This document shows positions 8,894 to 16,927 of a stretch of 64,000 nucleotides of DNA, in pieces. The position numbers and the translations under genes were made by a program. The first letter of the stretch is position 1. Every line of letters begins with the position of its first letter. Below the pieces are notes generated by a model. The model was given only the letters and a program-made list of their open reading frames with translations, had not been told where the DNA came from and searched no databases. The DNA is from Anaeromassilibacillus sp. An200. Its GTDB lineage: Bacteria > Bacillota > Clostridia > Oscillospirales > Acutalibacteraceae. The stretch spans positions 1 to 64,000 of the forward strand of contig NZ_NFJU01000021.1 in assembly GCF_002160025.1 (NCBI RefSeq). The letters run 5' to 3'.

Positions 8894-9275
8894 CGGCCAG
8901 CAGGCACAGGAAAACCAGAACACGGGTCAGCCCGCGGATCGCGCGGTTGCCCTGCGCTATGACCCCACAAACGGAGCTCCGGTTATCGTGGCGTCGGGAA
9001 TGGGATATATGGCGGAGCGGATTGTGGAGACAGCGTCCGAAGCAGGCGTCCCTGTATACGAGGATAATTCCCTCGCAACAGTCCTTTCTCAGCTGGAGCT
9101 GGGAAAGGAGATTCCGGAGGAACTGTATCAGGCGATCGTCGAAATCTATCTGTATTTTTTGAAGTTCGATCCTTCCGATCCCGAAAAATACCGGAGGGAA
9201 CGCAGGCAGAATGCTGCACAGGCACAGCAGCAGGAAGAGAACGCGCAGGCGGAAGGAGGAGCAACCAATGCATAA
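8880..9275 (+). CDS. Stand-alone FlhB C-terminal-domain protein (YlqH/EscU-like)
   Basis: The 131-residue protein aligns by eye with the cytoplasmic tail of the window's own FlhB. AVALRYDPTNGAPVIVASG matches AVALRYRAEKDNAPIVLAKG, and the later GKEIPEELYQAIVEIYLYF matches NREIPPELYNAVAEVLVYL. The FlhB autocleavage tetrapeptide NPTH, which precedes this segment in FlhB, is absent. It has no membrane segments, so it resembles a pre-cut FlhB C-terminal fragment. A Gln/Glu/Ala-rich tail follows. Start ATG 8880 lies inside the end of the FliK-like gene (14-base overlap), suggesting translational coupling. Confidence 0.8.
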   Translation: MSKSNGQQAQENQNTGQPADRAVALRYDPTNGAPVIVASGMGYMAERIVETASEAGVPVYEDNSLATVLSQLELGKEIPEELYQAIVEIYLYFLKFDPSDPEKYRRERRQNAAQAQQQEENAQAEGGATNA

Positions 9276-9870
9276 ATATTTGATTCTGGACAGCTCCGGC
9301 AAGCCTCTGATGAGGGGCACGATGCGCCAGGCGCTGCACGGAGGCGTCTGCCGGATGGAGCTGGAACACGAGGAGGACGCCGAAAAGCTGGTGCCGGGAG
9401 AGCTGTTCCAGCTGATGGGAATCCGCGACGGCAATTTCGCCGAGGTCCGCTTCCTGCGGGGCCGAGGGGAGTCGGCGGAGTTTGAGATGGTGCGCATGCT
9501 CGACTCTGGGATCCGGCAGAATCTGCGGATTCCGGTCCGCTTTGAAAGCTTCCTGTATCCCATTTCCGGTTCCTGGAAAGGAAGGGCGGCGATTGTGAGC
9601 CGTGACCTGAGCTGCGGAGGCATTGCTTTCCTCTCTGAGAAGCAGCTCAAGGTGGGGGAGATCTGTGAGATTGTGATTCCGGTCACCACGGAGCCTCTGG
9701 TGCTGAAGCTGAAAATCCTGCGTGCGGGAGAAGCGGGCGAGGATGGTATTCCCTACGCGGCTGAGTTCCAGGAAATGGTGCACGAGGAGGAAAGTATGGT
9801 GCGGGAGGCGGTATTTGGTCTCCAGCTGGAATTGGATCGCGTGTCTGCTGATACCCTTCCTTCTTTTTGA
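9268..9870 (+). CDS. PilZ-domain protein, probable c-di-GMP receptor
   Basis: The 200-residue protein has an N-terminal YcgR-N-like beta region and a PilZ domain at about residues 85-185. Both c-di-GMP-binding motifs are present: RQNLR (RxxxR) and DLSCGG (DxSxxG), about 30 residues apart. In Firmicutes such proteins (YpfA/MotI type) can slow the flagellar motor by binding the stator; this is inferred from context here. Start ATG 9268 follows GGAAGGAGGAG and overlaps the end of the previous gene by eight bases. It is the last gene of the short FliK-like/FlhB-C-like/PilZ operon. Confidence 0.85.
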   Translation: MHKYLILDSSGKPLMRGTMRQALHGGVCRMELEHEEDAEKLVPGELFQLMGIRDGNFAEVRFLRGRGESAEFEMVRMLDSGIRQNLRIPVRFESFLYPISGSWKGRAAIVSRDLSCGGIAFLSEKQLKVGEICEIVIPVTTEPLVLKLKILRAGEAGEDGIPYAAEFQEMVHEEESMVREAVFGLQLELDRVSADTLPSF

Positions 9871-9885
9871 ATTTGTGCATGTTGC

Positions 9886-9927
9886 AAAAATCCAGGCAGG
9901 CTTTTTTAGAGGCCTGCCTGGATTTTT
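9886..9927 (+). terminator. Intrinsic terminator after the PilZ gene
   Basis: An arm reading AAAAATCCAGGCAGGC is followed by a short loop and GCCTGCCTGGATTTTT. The stem is near perfect, with A and T runs on its flanks. It separates the PilZ operon from the flgB operon. Confidence 0.9.
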
Positions 9928-10024
9928 GTGTATATTGCTATTTTGGGCATTTAATCATATACATACATTTTTACCTTTAATTACCTTTTAAGGGTAAAAA
10001 TTACTTTCAGCTGAAAAGCCCGGT

Positions 10025-10052
10025 ATTACATATTACAGGCCACGCATATAAA
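10025..10052 (+). promoter_or_regulatory. Candidate distal SigA promoter of the flgB operon
   Basis: ATTACA (10025-10030) and TATAAA (10047-10052) are 16 bases apart. It lies just downstream of the TTTCAGCTGAAA palindrome and would give a leader of about 260 bases. Confidence 0.45.
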
Positions 10053-10169
10053 TAGGTATGGTTTTCCCAAAAAAGAAAATGGATGTGCTTCGCGATGAAA
10101 AGGAAGTGGAAAAAGTTTGCGGGAAAATATGTGATTCTTTCCAATCTGATATTTTTCAGGATAAAGCAC

Positions 10170-10198
10170 TTGCGGATTTGAAGCAACTGAGTTATAAT
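10170..10198 (+). promoter_or_regulatory. Candidate proximal SigA promoter of the flgB operon
   Basis: TTGCGG (10170-10175) and a perfect TATAAT (10193-10198) are separated by 17 bases. The start would be near 10205, giving a leader of about 110 bases to flgB at 10316. Confidence 0.5.
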
Positions 10199-10315
10199 TT
10201 CTGTAATGGTTTTGTCAGATCCTGTCGTTATGCGACCTTCTCCGCGGAGGAAAGGCCGGCTCCCTCAGATCCTTTTATCTGCCAATCCATTCACCAACGA
10301 GAAGGGGAGAATACC

Positions 10316-10702
10316 ATGGATATGTTGACCAGCAACTCCATGCTGATGATGGAGCGCTCTCTGCAGTTCCTTTGGACGAAACAAAGCTGTATCCTGGACA
10401 ACCTGTCAAATGTGGAGACACCAGGCTACAAAACGAAATATGCTACTTTTGAGGAATCACTGGAAAATGCCATCCGTTCCTCTGTTAAGAAAAACGGATC
10501 GACTGCGCAGGTGCGCGAGGCGATTCTGGACGCTCAGATTGAAACCCATGAGGCGGATAACGAGAGCACACGGATGGATGACAATGGCGTCAATGTCACA
10601 GAACAAATGGTGGAGATGGTACGAAACGGTTACCAGCAGCAGTATGTGATGAAAGCCATTTCCAGTGATTTTTCTGTTTTGATGACAGCGATCCGCGGAT
10701 AA
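10316..10702 (+). CDS. flgB: FlgB flagellar proximal rod protein
   Basis: FlgB is a rod subunit at the base of the flagellar axle, exported through the flagellar secretion gate. The 128-residue protein shows the rod-family N-terminal helix, with LDNLSNVETPGYK (equivalent to the ANVxTPGYK signature). Its C-terminal helix contains VTEQMVEMVRNGYQQQYVMKAI. Start ATG 10316 follows AGGGGAG by six bases. It is the first gene of the long flagellar operon and is followed by flgC 17 bases later. Confidence 0.94.
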   Translation: MDMLTSNSMLMMERSLQFLWTKQSCILDNLSNVETPGYKTKYATFEESLENAIRSSVKKNGSTAQVREAILDAQIETHEADNESTRMDDNGVNVTEQMVEMVRNGYQQQYVMKAISSDFSVLMTAIRG

Positions 10703-10719
10703 AGGAGGGGATTTTAAAG

Positions 10720-11166
10720 ATGGCATTTCTCAGTTCTGTCAATGTGGTAGGGTCCGGCCTTACGGCACAGCAGCAGCGGCTGGACGTGATTTCTGAAAAT
10801 GTGACGAACATCAACACGACCCGTACCGAGGGCGGCGGACCCTACCGGCGCAAGATGGTGGTGCTGGAGGAGGAAAACTCCAATTCCCCGTTCCGTCAGG
10901 CGCTGGACAAGGCTATGGGCCGCCGCAGCTCCGCCGAAGGAGGCGTGCGCGTGGCGGAGATCGTCGAGGATGAGTCGGATTTCAAGCTCAGCTACGATCC
11001 GGAGAATCCTGACGCGAACGAGGATGGCTATGTAGAACTGCCGAATGTGGATCTCGTCAAGGAGATTTCCGATGCGATGGCAGCCAATCAGGCCTATTCC
11101 GCGAACGTTACGGCGTTCAACGTGCTCAAGCAGGTGATTGCCAAGGGCCTTGAAATCGCTCAGTGA
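10720..11166 (+). CDS. flgC: FlgC flagellar rod protein
   Basis: FlgC forms part of the proximal rod. The 148-residue protein has an N-terminal rod helix with GSGLTAQQQRLDVISENVTN and a C-terminal helix with VDLVKEISDAMAANQAYSAN, both standard for FlgC. AAAGGAGGGG stands ten bases before ATG 10720. A hairpin with a T-rich tail follows the gene before fliE. Confidence 0.95.
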   Translation: MAFLSSVNVVGSGLTAQQQRLDVISENVTNINTTRTEGGGPYRRKMVVLEEENSNSPFRQALDKAMGRRSSAEGGVRVAEIVEDESDFKLSYDPENPDANEDGYVELPNVDLVKEISDAMAANQAYSANVTAFNVLKQVIAKGLEIAQ

Positions 11167-11182
11167 GCTGAGGCCTTTTTTG
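11143..11182 (+). terminator. Imperfect hairpin with T-run between flgC and fliE
   Basis: Bases around the flgC stop can fold AAGGGCCT against AGGCCTT, with an internal CTCAG/CTGAG stem, followed by TTTTTTGTTTTG. Within an operon this would act as a partial terminator or mRNA-end stabiliser. Confidence 0.4.
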
Positions 11183-11220
11183 TTTTGTGTTTGTGAATGA
11201 GGAAAGGGAAGGAATAAGAC

Positions 11221-11532
11221 ATGAACTTTCAGCCGATCCAGTCGATCCAGATGCTGTGGCCGTCTCAGCTCACCTCCGGTGTGAGCGGGGAAAAGAGCTC
11301 CTCGGAGCAGCCCACGATGTTTTCGGATATTTTTAATTCCTTGATCGACAATGTACAGGAAACCGATGCCGTAAAGACCGAAAAGCAATATCTCCTGGCG
11401 ACAGGCCAGCTGGACAATCCCGCGGAATGGTCGATCGCTGCCTACAAATACCAGGTGGCAACCAGCCTTCTGGTGCAGGTACGCGACAGGGCACTGGACG
11501 CTTACAGTGAGCTGAGCAGGATGAGCATCTGA
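11221..11532 (+). CDS. fliE: FliE hook-basal body adaptor
   Basis: FliE links the MS ring to the rod. The 103-residue protein is short, mostly helical, and has the family's C-terminal core (SIAAYKYQVATSLLVQVRDRALDAYSEL). The position between flgC and fliF is the normal one. A ribosome-binding site of AAGGAA type precedes ATG 11221. Confidence 0.92.
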   Translation: MNFQPIQSIQMLWPSQLTSGVSGEKSSSEQPTMFSDIFNSLIDNVQETDAVKTEKQYLLATGQLDNPAEWSIAAYKYQVATSLLVQVRDRALDAYSELSRMSI

Positions 11533-11581
11533 TTTCCATGAAACAGGCAGATCATAGAAACGAAAACTAGGGGTGACAGTG

Positions 11582-13180
11582 GTGCAGGAAAAGCTAAAGG
11601 GGATTCCCGGAAAGGCAAAGGACTGGTGGAAAGCCGCCACGAAAAAAATGAAAATCCTCCTGGGATCCGTGCTGCTGGCGGTCCTGATTGTGATCGGCGT
11701 TATCACCGCTGTCACTCTTAAGCAGCCATATTCCGTTCTGTTTACGGGCCTGAGCCAGACGGAGATGACGGAAATCGTCTCCTATCTTTCGGACAACGGC
11801 GTGACAGATTACCGGATCAGCGGCAGCGACACCATTATGGTGCCGTCAAGTCAGGAATATCAGCTCAAGGCGGATCTCGTCTTGCAGGGCTACCCGACGT
11901 CGGGATACGCCCATTCCACCTATTTTGACAATGTAAACAACCTTACGACGGAGTCGGAGCGGACGAGTCTCATGCTCTACGATCTGGAGGACAGCATCGA
12001 GGCCACGCTGCGCTGCTTCGACGGGGTGAGCGACGCTACCGTGCAGCTCACGCCGCAGGAGGACAACACCTACGTGCTGGACAAGAGCAATGTGCTCGAG
12101 GCCAAGGCATCCGTGATGATTATCATGGAGAACGGAAAGAAGCTTTCCGGCACACAGGTTACGGCGATCCGCAATCTCGTCAGCCATGCGGTCAAAGGGC
12201 TTGAGATTGACAATGTGAGCATCGTCGATTCCTATGGCAACAGCTATTCCGGCGGGGATGGGATCGGAGACACGCAGGATGCCTCGGCTCTCAAGCTTCA
12301 GCTTGAGGAGCAGGTGAACAACCTCATCCGCACAAACATCTTCCAGATCCTCTCGCCTCTCTACGGTGAGAACAACTTCACCGTGAGCGTCAACAGTGTG
12401 GTCGACGTGGATCGCCGCGTGACCGAGTCCACGAACTACAGCACGGAGGACTGGGCGCAGGACGGCAGCACCAACGGCGAAGGCATTGTGGGTTCGCAGA
12501 CCACGGATAAGGAAGTGATCCGCGGACAGGATGACACCGCAGGCGGTGTGGCCGGCACGGAAACCAACTCCGACCTGAACACCTATGTGGATGAACAGCT
12601 TCAGGCCAACGGCGACGAAACGCTGATCAGCTCCTCCGAGGACAAGAACTATCTGGTGGATCAGGAGATCCAGCAGGTGGAGCAGCAGGGCGGCACCATC
12701 GAGGATGTGATGGTTTCCGTCACCATTAACCGCACGACGGCGGGCAACGTTGACGTGCAGAGCCTGACCCAGCATATCGCGCGCGCGGCGGGAATCTCGC
12801 CGGACGTGCAGGATGACAAGATTTCCATCGTGGTGGAGCCCTTCTATGAGGAGACCACCTCCCCGATTGCGCTGCCGGATAATGTCTCGAGAGAATGGAT
12901 CCTTATCGCGGCTGCGGGCGGCTTGGTTCTCTTCCTGCTTCTGCTCACCCTGATCCTTGTGATCAGCCATAAGCGCCGCAAGCGCCGTGAGGCAGAGGCT
13001 GCTCAGGATCTCCTGGCGCCGAATGTGCCTCTGCCCGAGGTGCAGAACGGGCCGGATATCTCCGAGCTGCGCACGGAGAAGAGCATGCAGCTTCGCAAGG
13101 ATGTCCGCAAGTTCGCCGAGAATAATCCCGAGATTGCAGCCCAGATGGTGAAGAACTGGCTCAAGGAAGGGGATGAATGA
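11582..13180 (+). CDS. fliF: FliF flagellar MS-ring protein
   Basis: FliF forms the membrane ring on which the motor and export apparatus assemble. About 532 residues. The first membrane helix is at about residues 21-42 and the second near 438-462 (WILIAAAGGLVLFLLLL). Between them lie the two ring-building motifs and a low-complexity Thr/Asn/Gly-rich stretch. The cytoplasmic tail ends with the FliG-binding segment NPEIAAQMVKNWLKEGDE. Three GTG codons (11573, 11579, 11582) are possible starts. I prefer 11582, eight bases after AGGGG. It overlaps fliG by four bases. Confidence 0.95.
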   Translation: MQEKLKGIPGKAKDWWKAATKKMKILLGSVLLAVLIVIGVITAVTLKQPYSVLFTGLSQTEMTEIVSYLSDNGVTDYRISGSDTIMVPSSQEYQLKADLVLQGYPTSGYAHSTYFDNVNNLTTESERTSLMLYDLEDSIEATLRCFDGVSDATVQLTPQEDNTYVLDKSNVLEAKASVMIIMENGKKLSGTQVTAIRNLVSHAVKGLEIDNVSIVDSYGNSYSGGDGIGDTQDASALKLQLEEQVNNLIRTNIFQILSPLYGENNFTVSVNSVVDVDRRVTESTNYSTEDWAQDGSTNGEGIVGSQTTDKEVIRGQDDTAGGVAGTETNSDLNTYVDEQLQANGDETLISSSEDKNYLVDQEIQQVEQQGGTIEDVMVSVTINRTTAGNVDVQSLTQHIARAAGISPDVQDDKISIVVEPFYEETTSPIALPDNVSREWILIAAAGGLVLFLLLLTLILVISHKRRKRREAEAAQDLLAPNVPLPEVQNGPDISELRTEKSMQLRKDVRKFAENNPEIAAQMVKNWLKEGDE

Positions 13181-14223
13181 GTGTGGCTGAGATAGCATCT
13201 GACGTAAAGGTAAAAAATGCTGCCAGAAAGCTGACCAAGCAGCAGAAGGCTGCCGCCGTTATCGTCTCGCTGGGAATGGATAAGGCATCGCAGCTGTATA
13301 AATACATGACCCCTCAGGACGTCGAGCGTCTCACCATGGAGATCGCGAAGCTCGGCTACATCGACCCTGACCAGACGGAAGGCATTCTGGATGAATATTA
13401 CCAGATGTGCCTGACGAACAAGGCAGTTACAGAGGGCGGAATGGAGTATGCGCGCGCCGTTCTGGAGCGTGCGTTCGGCCAGCAGACGGCAGACAGCCTG
13501 CTGGAAAAAGTAACGAAATCCCTCAAGAACAGGAAGTTTTCCTTCCTGGATAATGTGGATGCAAAGTCGCTTCTGGCGGCTCTGCAATATGAGCGGCCCC
13601 AGACCATCGCCCTGGTTCTCTCCTATGTGGAGCCGGATAAGGCGGCGGCCGTCATTCAGGATCTCGATCCCGAGGTCCGCGTAAAGGTTGTGGAGGGCAT
13701 TGCCACAATGGACAGCGCCGCTCCGTCCGCCGTTAAGATCGTTGAATCCGAAATGGAGAAGAAATTTACTACCATGATGTCGGCAACCAATGTCAAGGTC
13801 GGCGGCATCGATTATGTGGCGGACGTCATGAACAACTTGGACCGCTCGAGCGAGCGCGCCATTTTCGATCGCCTGGAGCGCAAGGATGCCGAGCTGGCCG
13901 AGGAAATCCGCAAGCGTATGTTCGTTTTCGAGGATATCATCACCATGGACGACCGTTCCGTGCAGCGCTTCCTGCGCGAGTGCGAGCAGAAGGACCTGGT
14001 GCTGGCCCTCAAGGGAACGACCGAGGAGGTCGCACAGAAGATCTTCTCCAATATGTCCAGCCGTATGGCACAGAGCATCCGCGACGACCTCGAAATTACC
14101 ACCAACGTGCGTGTGCGTGACGTGGAAGAGGCACAGCAGCGCATTGAGAATGTGATTCGTATGCTCGAGGAGAAGAACGAGCTGATCATTATCAAGGGAA
14201 AGAAGGACGATATCATTGCCTAA
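13177..14223 (+). CDS. fliG: FliG flagellar motor switch/rotor protein
   Basis: FliG is the rotor protein that receives torque from MotA and binds FliF and FliM. The 348-residue protein has normal length. The N-terminal FliF-binding helices carry LTKQQKAAAVIVSLGMDKAS. The middle ARM domain includes ERPQTIALVLSYVEPDKAA. The C-terminal motor domain contains the charged torque helix with DDRSVQRFLRECEQKDLVLALK. ATG 13177 overlaps the fliF stop as ATGA, so translation is likely coupled. Confidence 0.96.
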   Translation: MSVAEIASDVKVKNAARKLTKQQKAAAVIVSLGMDKASQLYKYMTPQDVERLTMEIAKLGYIDPDQTEGILDEYYQMCLTNKAVTEGGMEYARAVLERAFGQQTADSLLEKVTKSLKNRKFSFLDNVDAKSLLAALQYERPQTIALVLSYVEPDKAAAVIQDLDPEVRVKVVEGIATMDSAAPSAVKIVESEMEKKFTTMMSATNVKVGGIDYVADVMNNLDRSSERAIFDRLERKDAELAEEIRKRMFVFEDIITMDDRSVQRFLRECEQKDLVLALKGTTEEVAQKIFSNMSSRMAQSIRDDLEITTNVRVRDVEEAQQRIENVIRMLEEKNELIIIKGKKDDIIA

Positions 14224-15043
14224 CATCTTCAAGCAGCTCCGCAAATCGGCGGTCACATCCTATATCTTCCCGAAGGCGGAGGAGCTTGAGGACGATCTCC
14301 CGGAGGAGCAGGAGCCCGGGGAACCGGAACGGGAGGAGGACGGCCCCGCCGAGGCGGAAAACGCCGGAGCGGAACAGGAGTCCGGGGCGAAAAAAGAGTC
14401 CGAAGCGGAGCAGACCATCGGGTTTGCCGCCGTGCAGGCCCAGAAGATTGTGGAAGATGCCGAACAGCGTGCGCAGGAGCTAGTCCAGGAGCGGATGCGG
14501 GAGGCAGAGGCTGAGATCGAAAATGCCCGCGAGGAAGCCAAGGCGGAGGGATACCGCCAGGGCTATGCGGAGGGTCTTTCCAAAGCGTCCGTGGAGGCAA
14601 AAGCTAGTCTGGACGCTCAGCTGCGGGAGCAGGCTGAGGAAATCGCAGATTTTCTCAAAAAGGCTACGCTGGCAAGGGAAGAGATGATCCGCGAGACACG
14701 CAGCGAGCTGTGCGAGCTGAGCGTCTCCATTGCGGAAAAGGTGATTCACATCAGCCTCAAAAGCAGCAGCGAGGTAATTGCCCGGATGATCCAGGTTGTC
14801 ACCGAGAAGATGAAACGCCGCGAATGGGTTCACATTTACGTAGGTGGCTGCGACGCCCCAGCTCTTGCGGAGATTACCCCGGAGCTGACGGTGGCGCTGG
14901 CCAGCCTGTCGGACCATATTCGCATCATTCCCATGGCGGACGACGAATCCGGAACCTGCATCATCGAGATGCCGGACGAGATTATTGACGCCAGTGTTTC
15001 CACTCAGCTGCAAAACATCCGCGATATTATGCACGAGAGCTGA
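14216..15043 (+). CDS. fliH: FliH export ATPase regulator
   Basis: FliH binds and holds back the export ATPase FliI and docks it at the export gate. The 275-residue protein has an acidic, Glu-rich N-terminal third. A long coiled-coil follows, with a GYRQGYAEG segment (GxxxG-type repeats typical of FliH). The C-terminal domain resembles V-type ATPase subunit E. I chose TTG 14216, eight bases after AAGGA, giving an eight-base overlap with fliG. The next gene is fliI, its partner. Confidence 0.9.
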   Translation: MPNIFKQLRKSAVTSYIFPKAEELEDDLPEEQEPGEPEREEDGPAEAENAGAEQESGAKKESEAEQTIGFAAVQAQKIVEDAEQRAQELVQERMREAEAEIENAREEAKAEGYRQGYAEGLSKASVEAKASLDAQLREQAEEIADFLKKATLAREEMIRETRSELCELSVSIAEKVIHISLKSSSEVIARMIQVVTEKMKRREWVHIYVGGCDAPALAEITPELTVALASLSDHIRIIPMADDESGTCIIEMPDEIIDASVSTQLQNIRDIMHES

Positions 15044-15079
15044 AAATCCCCAAAACTACCGGAAAGGAGGCCCAAGCCC

Positions 15080-16381
15080 ATGTTTGAGACGATGATCCGC
15101 CAGATAAAAAACGCGGAGACGATCAGCTATACCGGCAAGATTGAAAACATCGTTGGCATGTCGATCGAAGCCTCCGGAGGCCGTGCGGCGATCGGGGATA
15201 TCTGCCGGATTTACAGCGGAGAATCCGGCGGACAGGTTATGGCGGAGGTGGTCGGCTTCAAAAACGACCATATCCTTCTGATGCCGTACTCCAACATGGA
15301 CGGTATTTCCGCCGGCAACTTTGTGCGCAACACCGGCCACCGGCTGAGTCTGATGATGGGCCCCTTCCTCAAGGGGCGCGTAATCAACGCTCTGGGCCAG
15401 CCTATTGACGGCAAGGGCCCCTTTCACGGCGGAACGCCGTTCTGTGTGGACGGAAGCGAATATATCAACCCCATGGCGCGCCCGCCAATCCGCGAGCGCA
15501 TGGAATTCGGCGTGAAAGCCATTGACGGGATGCTGACGATCGGCAAGGGCCAGCGTATCGGCATCTTCGCCGGCTCAGGCGTCGGCAAAAGTACGCTCAT
15601 GGGCATGATCGCGAAGAACGTCAAGGCCGATATCAACGTCATTGCCCTTGTGGGCGAACGTGGCCGTGAGGTGCTCGAGTTCATGGAAAAGGATCTCGGT
15701 CCGGAGGGCATGCGCCGCTCGATTCTGGTGGTGGCCACATCGGACCAGCCTGCTATGCTGCGCAAGCGCTGCCCGTCTGTTGCTACCGGTATCGCGGAGT
15801 ATTTCCGGGACCAGGGCTACGACGTGCTGCTTATGATGGACTCGCTGACACGTTTCGCCATGGCGCAGCGTGAGATTGGCTTGGCTGTAGGAGAGCCTCC
15901 TGTGGCGCGCGGCTATACACCTTCGATTTACGCGGAGCTCCCGAAGCTGCTCGAACGAAGCGGCAACTTTCAGAAGGGCTCCATCACAGGCGTCTATACG
16001 GTGCTGGTGGAAGGTGACGACACAAACGAGCCGATTGCGGATACCGTGCGCGGTATTCTCGACGGTCATATCGTCCTTTCGCGGCGGCTGGCTAACAGCA
16101 ACCATTTCCCGGCAATTGACGTCAGCGCGAGCATCTCGCGTTTGATGGTCGATATTGTGCCGGAGGAACACCGGCAGCTTTCCGCCCGAATCCGTGACGT
16201 GATGGGTGTCTATGAGAAAAATGCCGATTTGGTGTCCATCGGCGCGTACAAGGCGGGAACAAACCCCAAGCTGGACTATGCGCTGGGCAAGATCGACGGG
16301 ATCAACCGTTTCCTGATGCAGGGGGTCAACGAATCGTTCTCCTACGAGGAAGATCTCAATCTGATGCGCGCGCTCATGTAG
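15080..16381 (+). CDS. fliI: FliI flagellum-specific export ATPase
   Basis: FliI is the hexameric ATPase that energises delivery of flagellar proteins to the export gate. The 433-residue protein is full length. Walker A is GSGVGKST at about residue 172 and Walker B is VLLMMDSLTRFAMAQREI. The F1-beta-like core and the C-terminal segment (YKAGTNPKLDYA) are present. AAAGGAGG precedes ATG 15080. It lies between fliH and fliJ as usual. Confidence 0.96.
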   Translation: MFETMIRQIKNAETISYTGKIENIVGMSIEASGGRAAIGDICRIYSGESGGQVMAEVVGFKNDHILLMPYSNMDGISAGNFVRNTGHRLSLMMGPFLKGRVINALGQPIDGKGPFHGGTPFCVDGSEYINPMARPPIRERMEFGVKAIDGMLTIGKGQRIGIFAGSGVGKSTLMGMIAKNVKADINVIALVGERGREVLEFMEKDLGPEGMRRSILVVATSDQPAMLRKRCPSVATGIAEYFRDQGYDVLLMMDSLTRFAMAQREIGLAVGEPPVARGYTPSIYAELPKLLERSGNFQKGSITGVYTVLVEGDDTNEPIADTVRGILDGHIVLSRRLANSNHFPAIDVSASISRLMVDIVPEEHRQLSARIRDVMGVYEKNADLVSIGAYKAGTNPKLDYALGKIDGINRFLMQGVNESFSYEEDLNLMRALM

Positions 16382-16432
16382 CGAGCGTCCAGCCCTCTGA
16401 TTTCAATTTAGAAAAGCCAGGTGATTGCAGTC

Positions 16433-16882
16433 ATGAAGAAATTCCAGTTCAGCCTTGACTCCGTACTCAGCTACAAGCAGCAGGTACTCGAAGGCATCCA
16501 GAATGAGTACGCGGCGCTGACGGCAAAGGTACGGCAGCAGGAGGAGCGGGTGCGGGCCGCGTGGCAGCGCTACGCCGATCTGAATCAGGAGTTTCGGGAG
16601 AAGGAAGCCTTCGGTATGACGATTGTGGAGGCCCGCCGGTATGAAAGCGGCCTGCGCTTTCTGGAAATGGAGATCCAGCGTGAGGAAACGCTGCTCAAGG
16701 AATACCAGGATCAGGCGGAAGCGAAGCGCAAAGAGCTTGTGGCTGCCCGTCAGGATACCGCAACCATTGAAAAGCTGAAGGAAAAGAAGCTGGAGGATTA
16801 TCGCAAGGGCGTGCAGAAAAGTGAGGAGCAGTTCATCGACGAGCTGGTTTCCGCCCAGCGCGCCGCCGCGCATGCCTCCTGA
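16433..16882 (+). CDS. fliJ: FliJ flagellar export chaperone/stalk protein
   Basis: FliJ is the coiled-coil stalk inserted in the FliI ring that connects it to FlhA. The 149-residue protein starts with KKFQFSLDSVLSYKQQVLE, typical of FliJ, and is helical throughout with many charged heptads. ATG 16433 follows AGGTGA. An alternative GTG four codons upstream is less likely. It lies between fliI and fliK. Confidence 0.92.
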   Translation: MKKFQFSLDSVLSYKQQVLEGIQNEYAALTAKVRQQEERVRAAWQRYADLNQEFREKEAFGMTIVEARRYESGLRFLEMEIQREETLLKEYQDQAEAKRKELVAARQDTATIEKLKEKKLEDYRKGVQKSEEQFIDELVSAQRAAAHAS

Positions 16883-16927
16883 TCCAGAACAGATAGATGC
16901 AAAGACAGCGAAAGGAGGTGAAAGAAT

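Larger units (their letters stand above)
9928..10315 (+). promoter_or_regulatory. Long AT-rich control region before flgB
   Basis: Nearly 390 bases lack a credible gene. They hold an inverted repeat TTTTTACC / GGTAAAAA (9968-9975 and 9993-10000), a perfect palindrome TTTCAGCTGAAA (10005-10016), two SigA-like promoters, and a palindrome CTCCGCGGAG in the leader (10240-10249). The frame of flgB stays open upstream to 10058, but that stretch does not resemble FlgB. No c-di-GMP riboswitch signature was recognised. Confidence 0.55.

Noticed and set aside
10058-10315. In-frame upstream extension of flgB by 86 codons
   Set aside because: The extension does not resemble FlgB. The ATG at 10316 has a good ribosome site, and a perfect TATAAT lies within the extension.
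9928-10315. Possible c-di-GMP riboswitch before flgB
   Set aside because: Such switches often precede clostridial flagellar operons, but I could not find the conserved GCAAACC or GACGCAAAG blocks here or in the other flagellar leaders.
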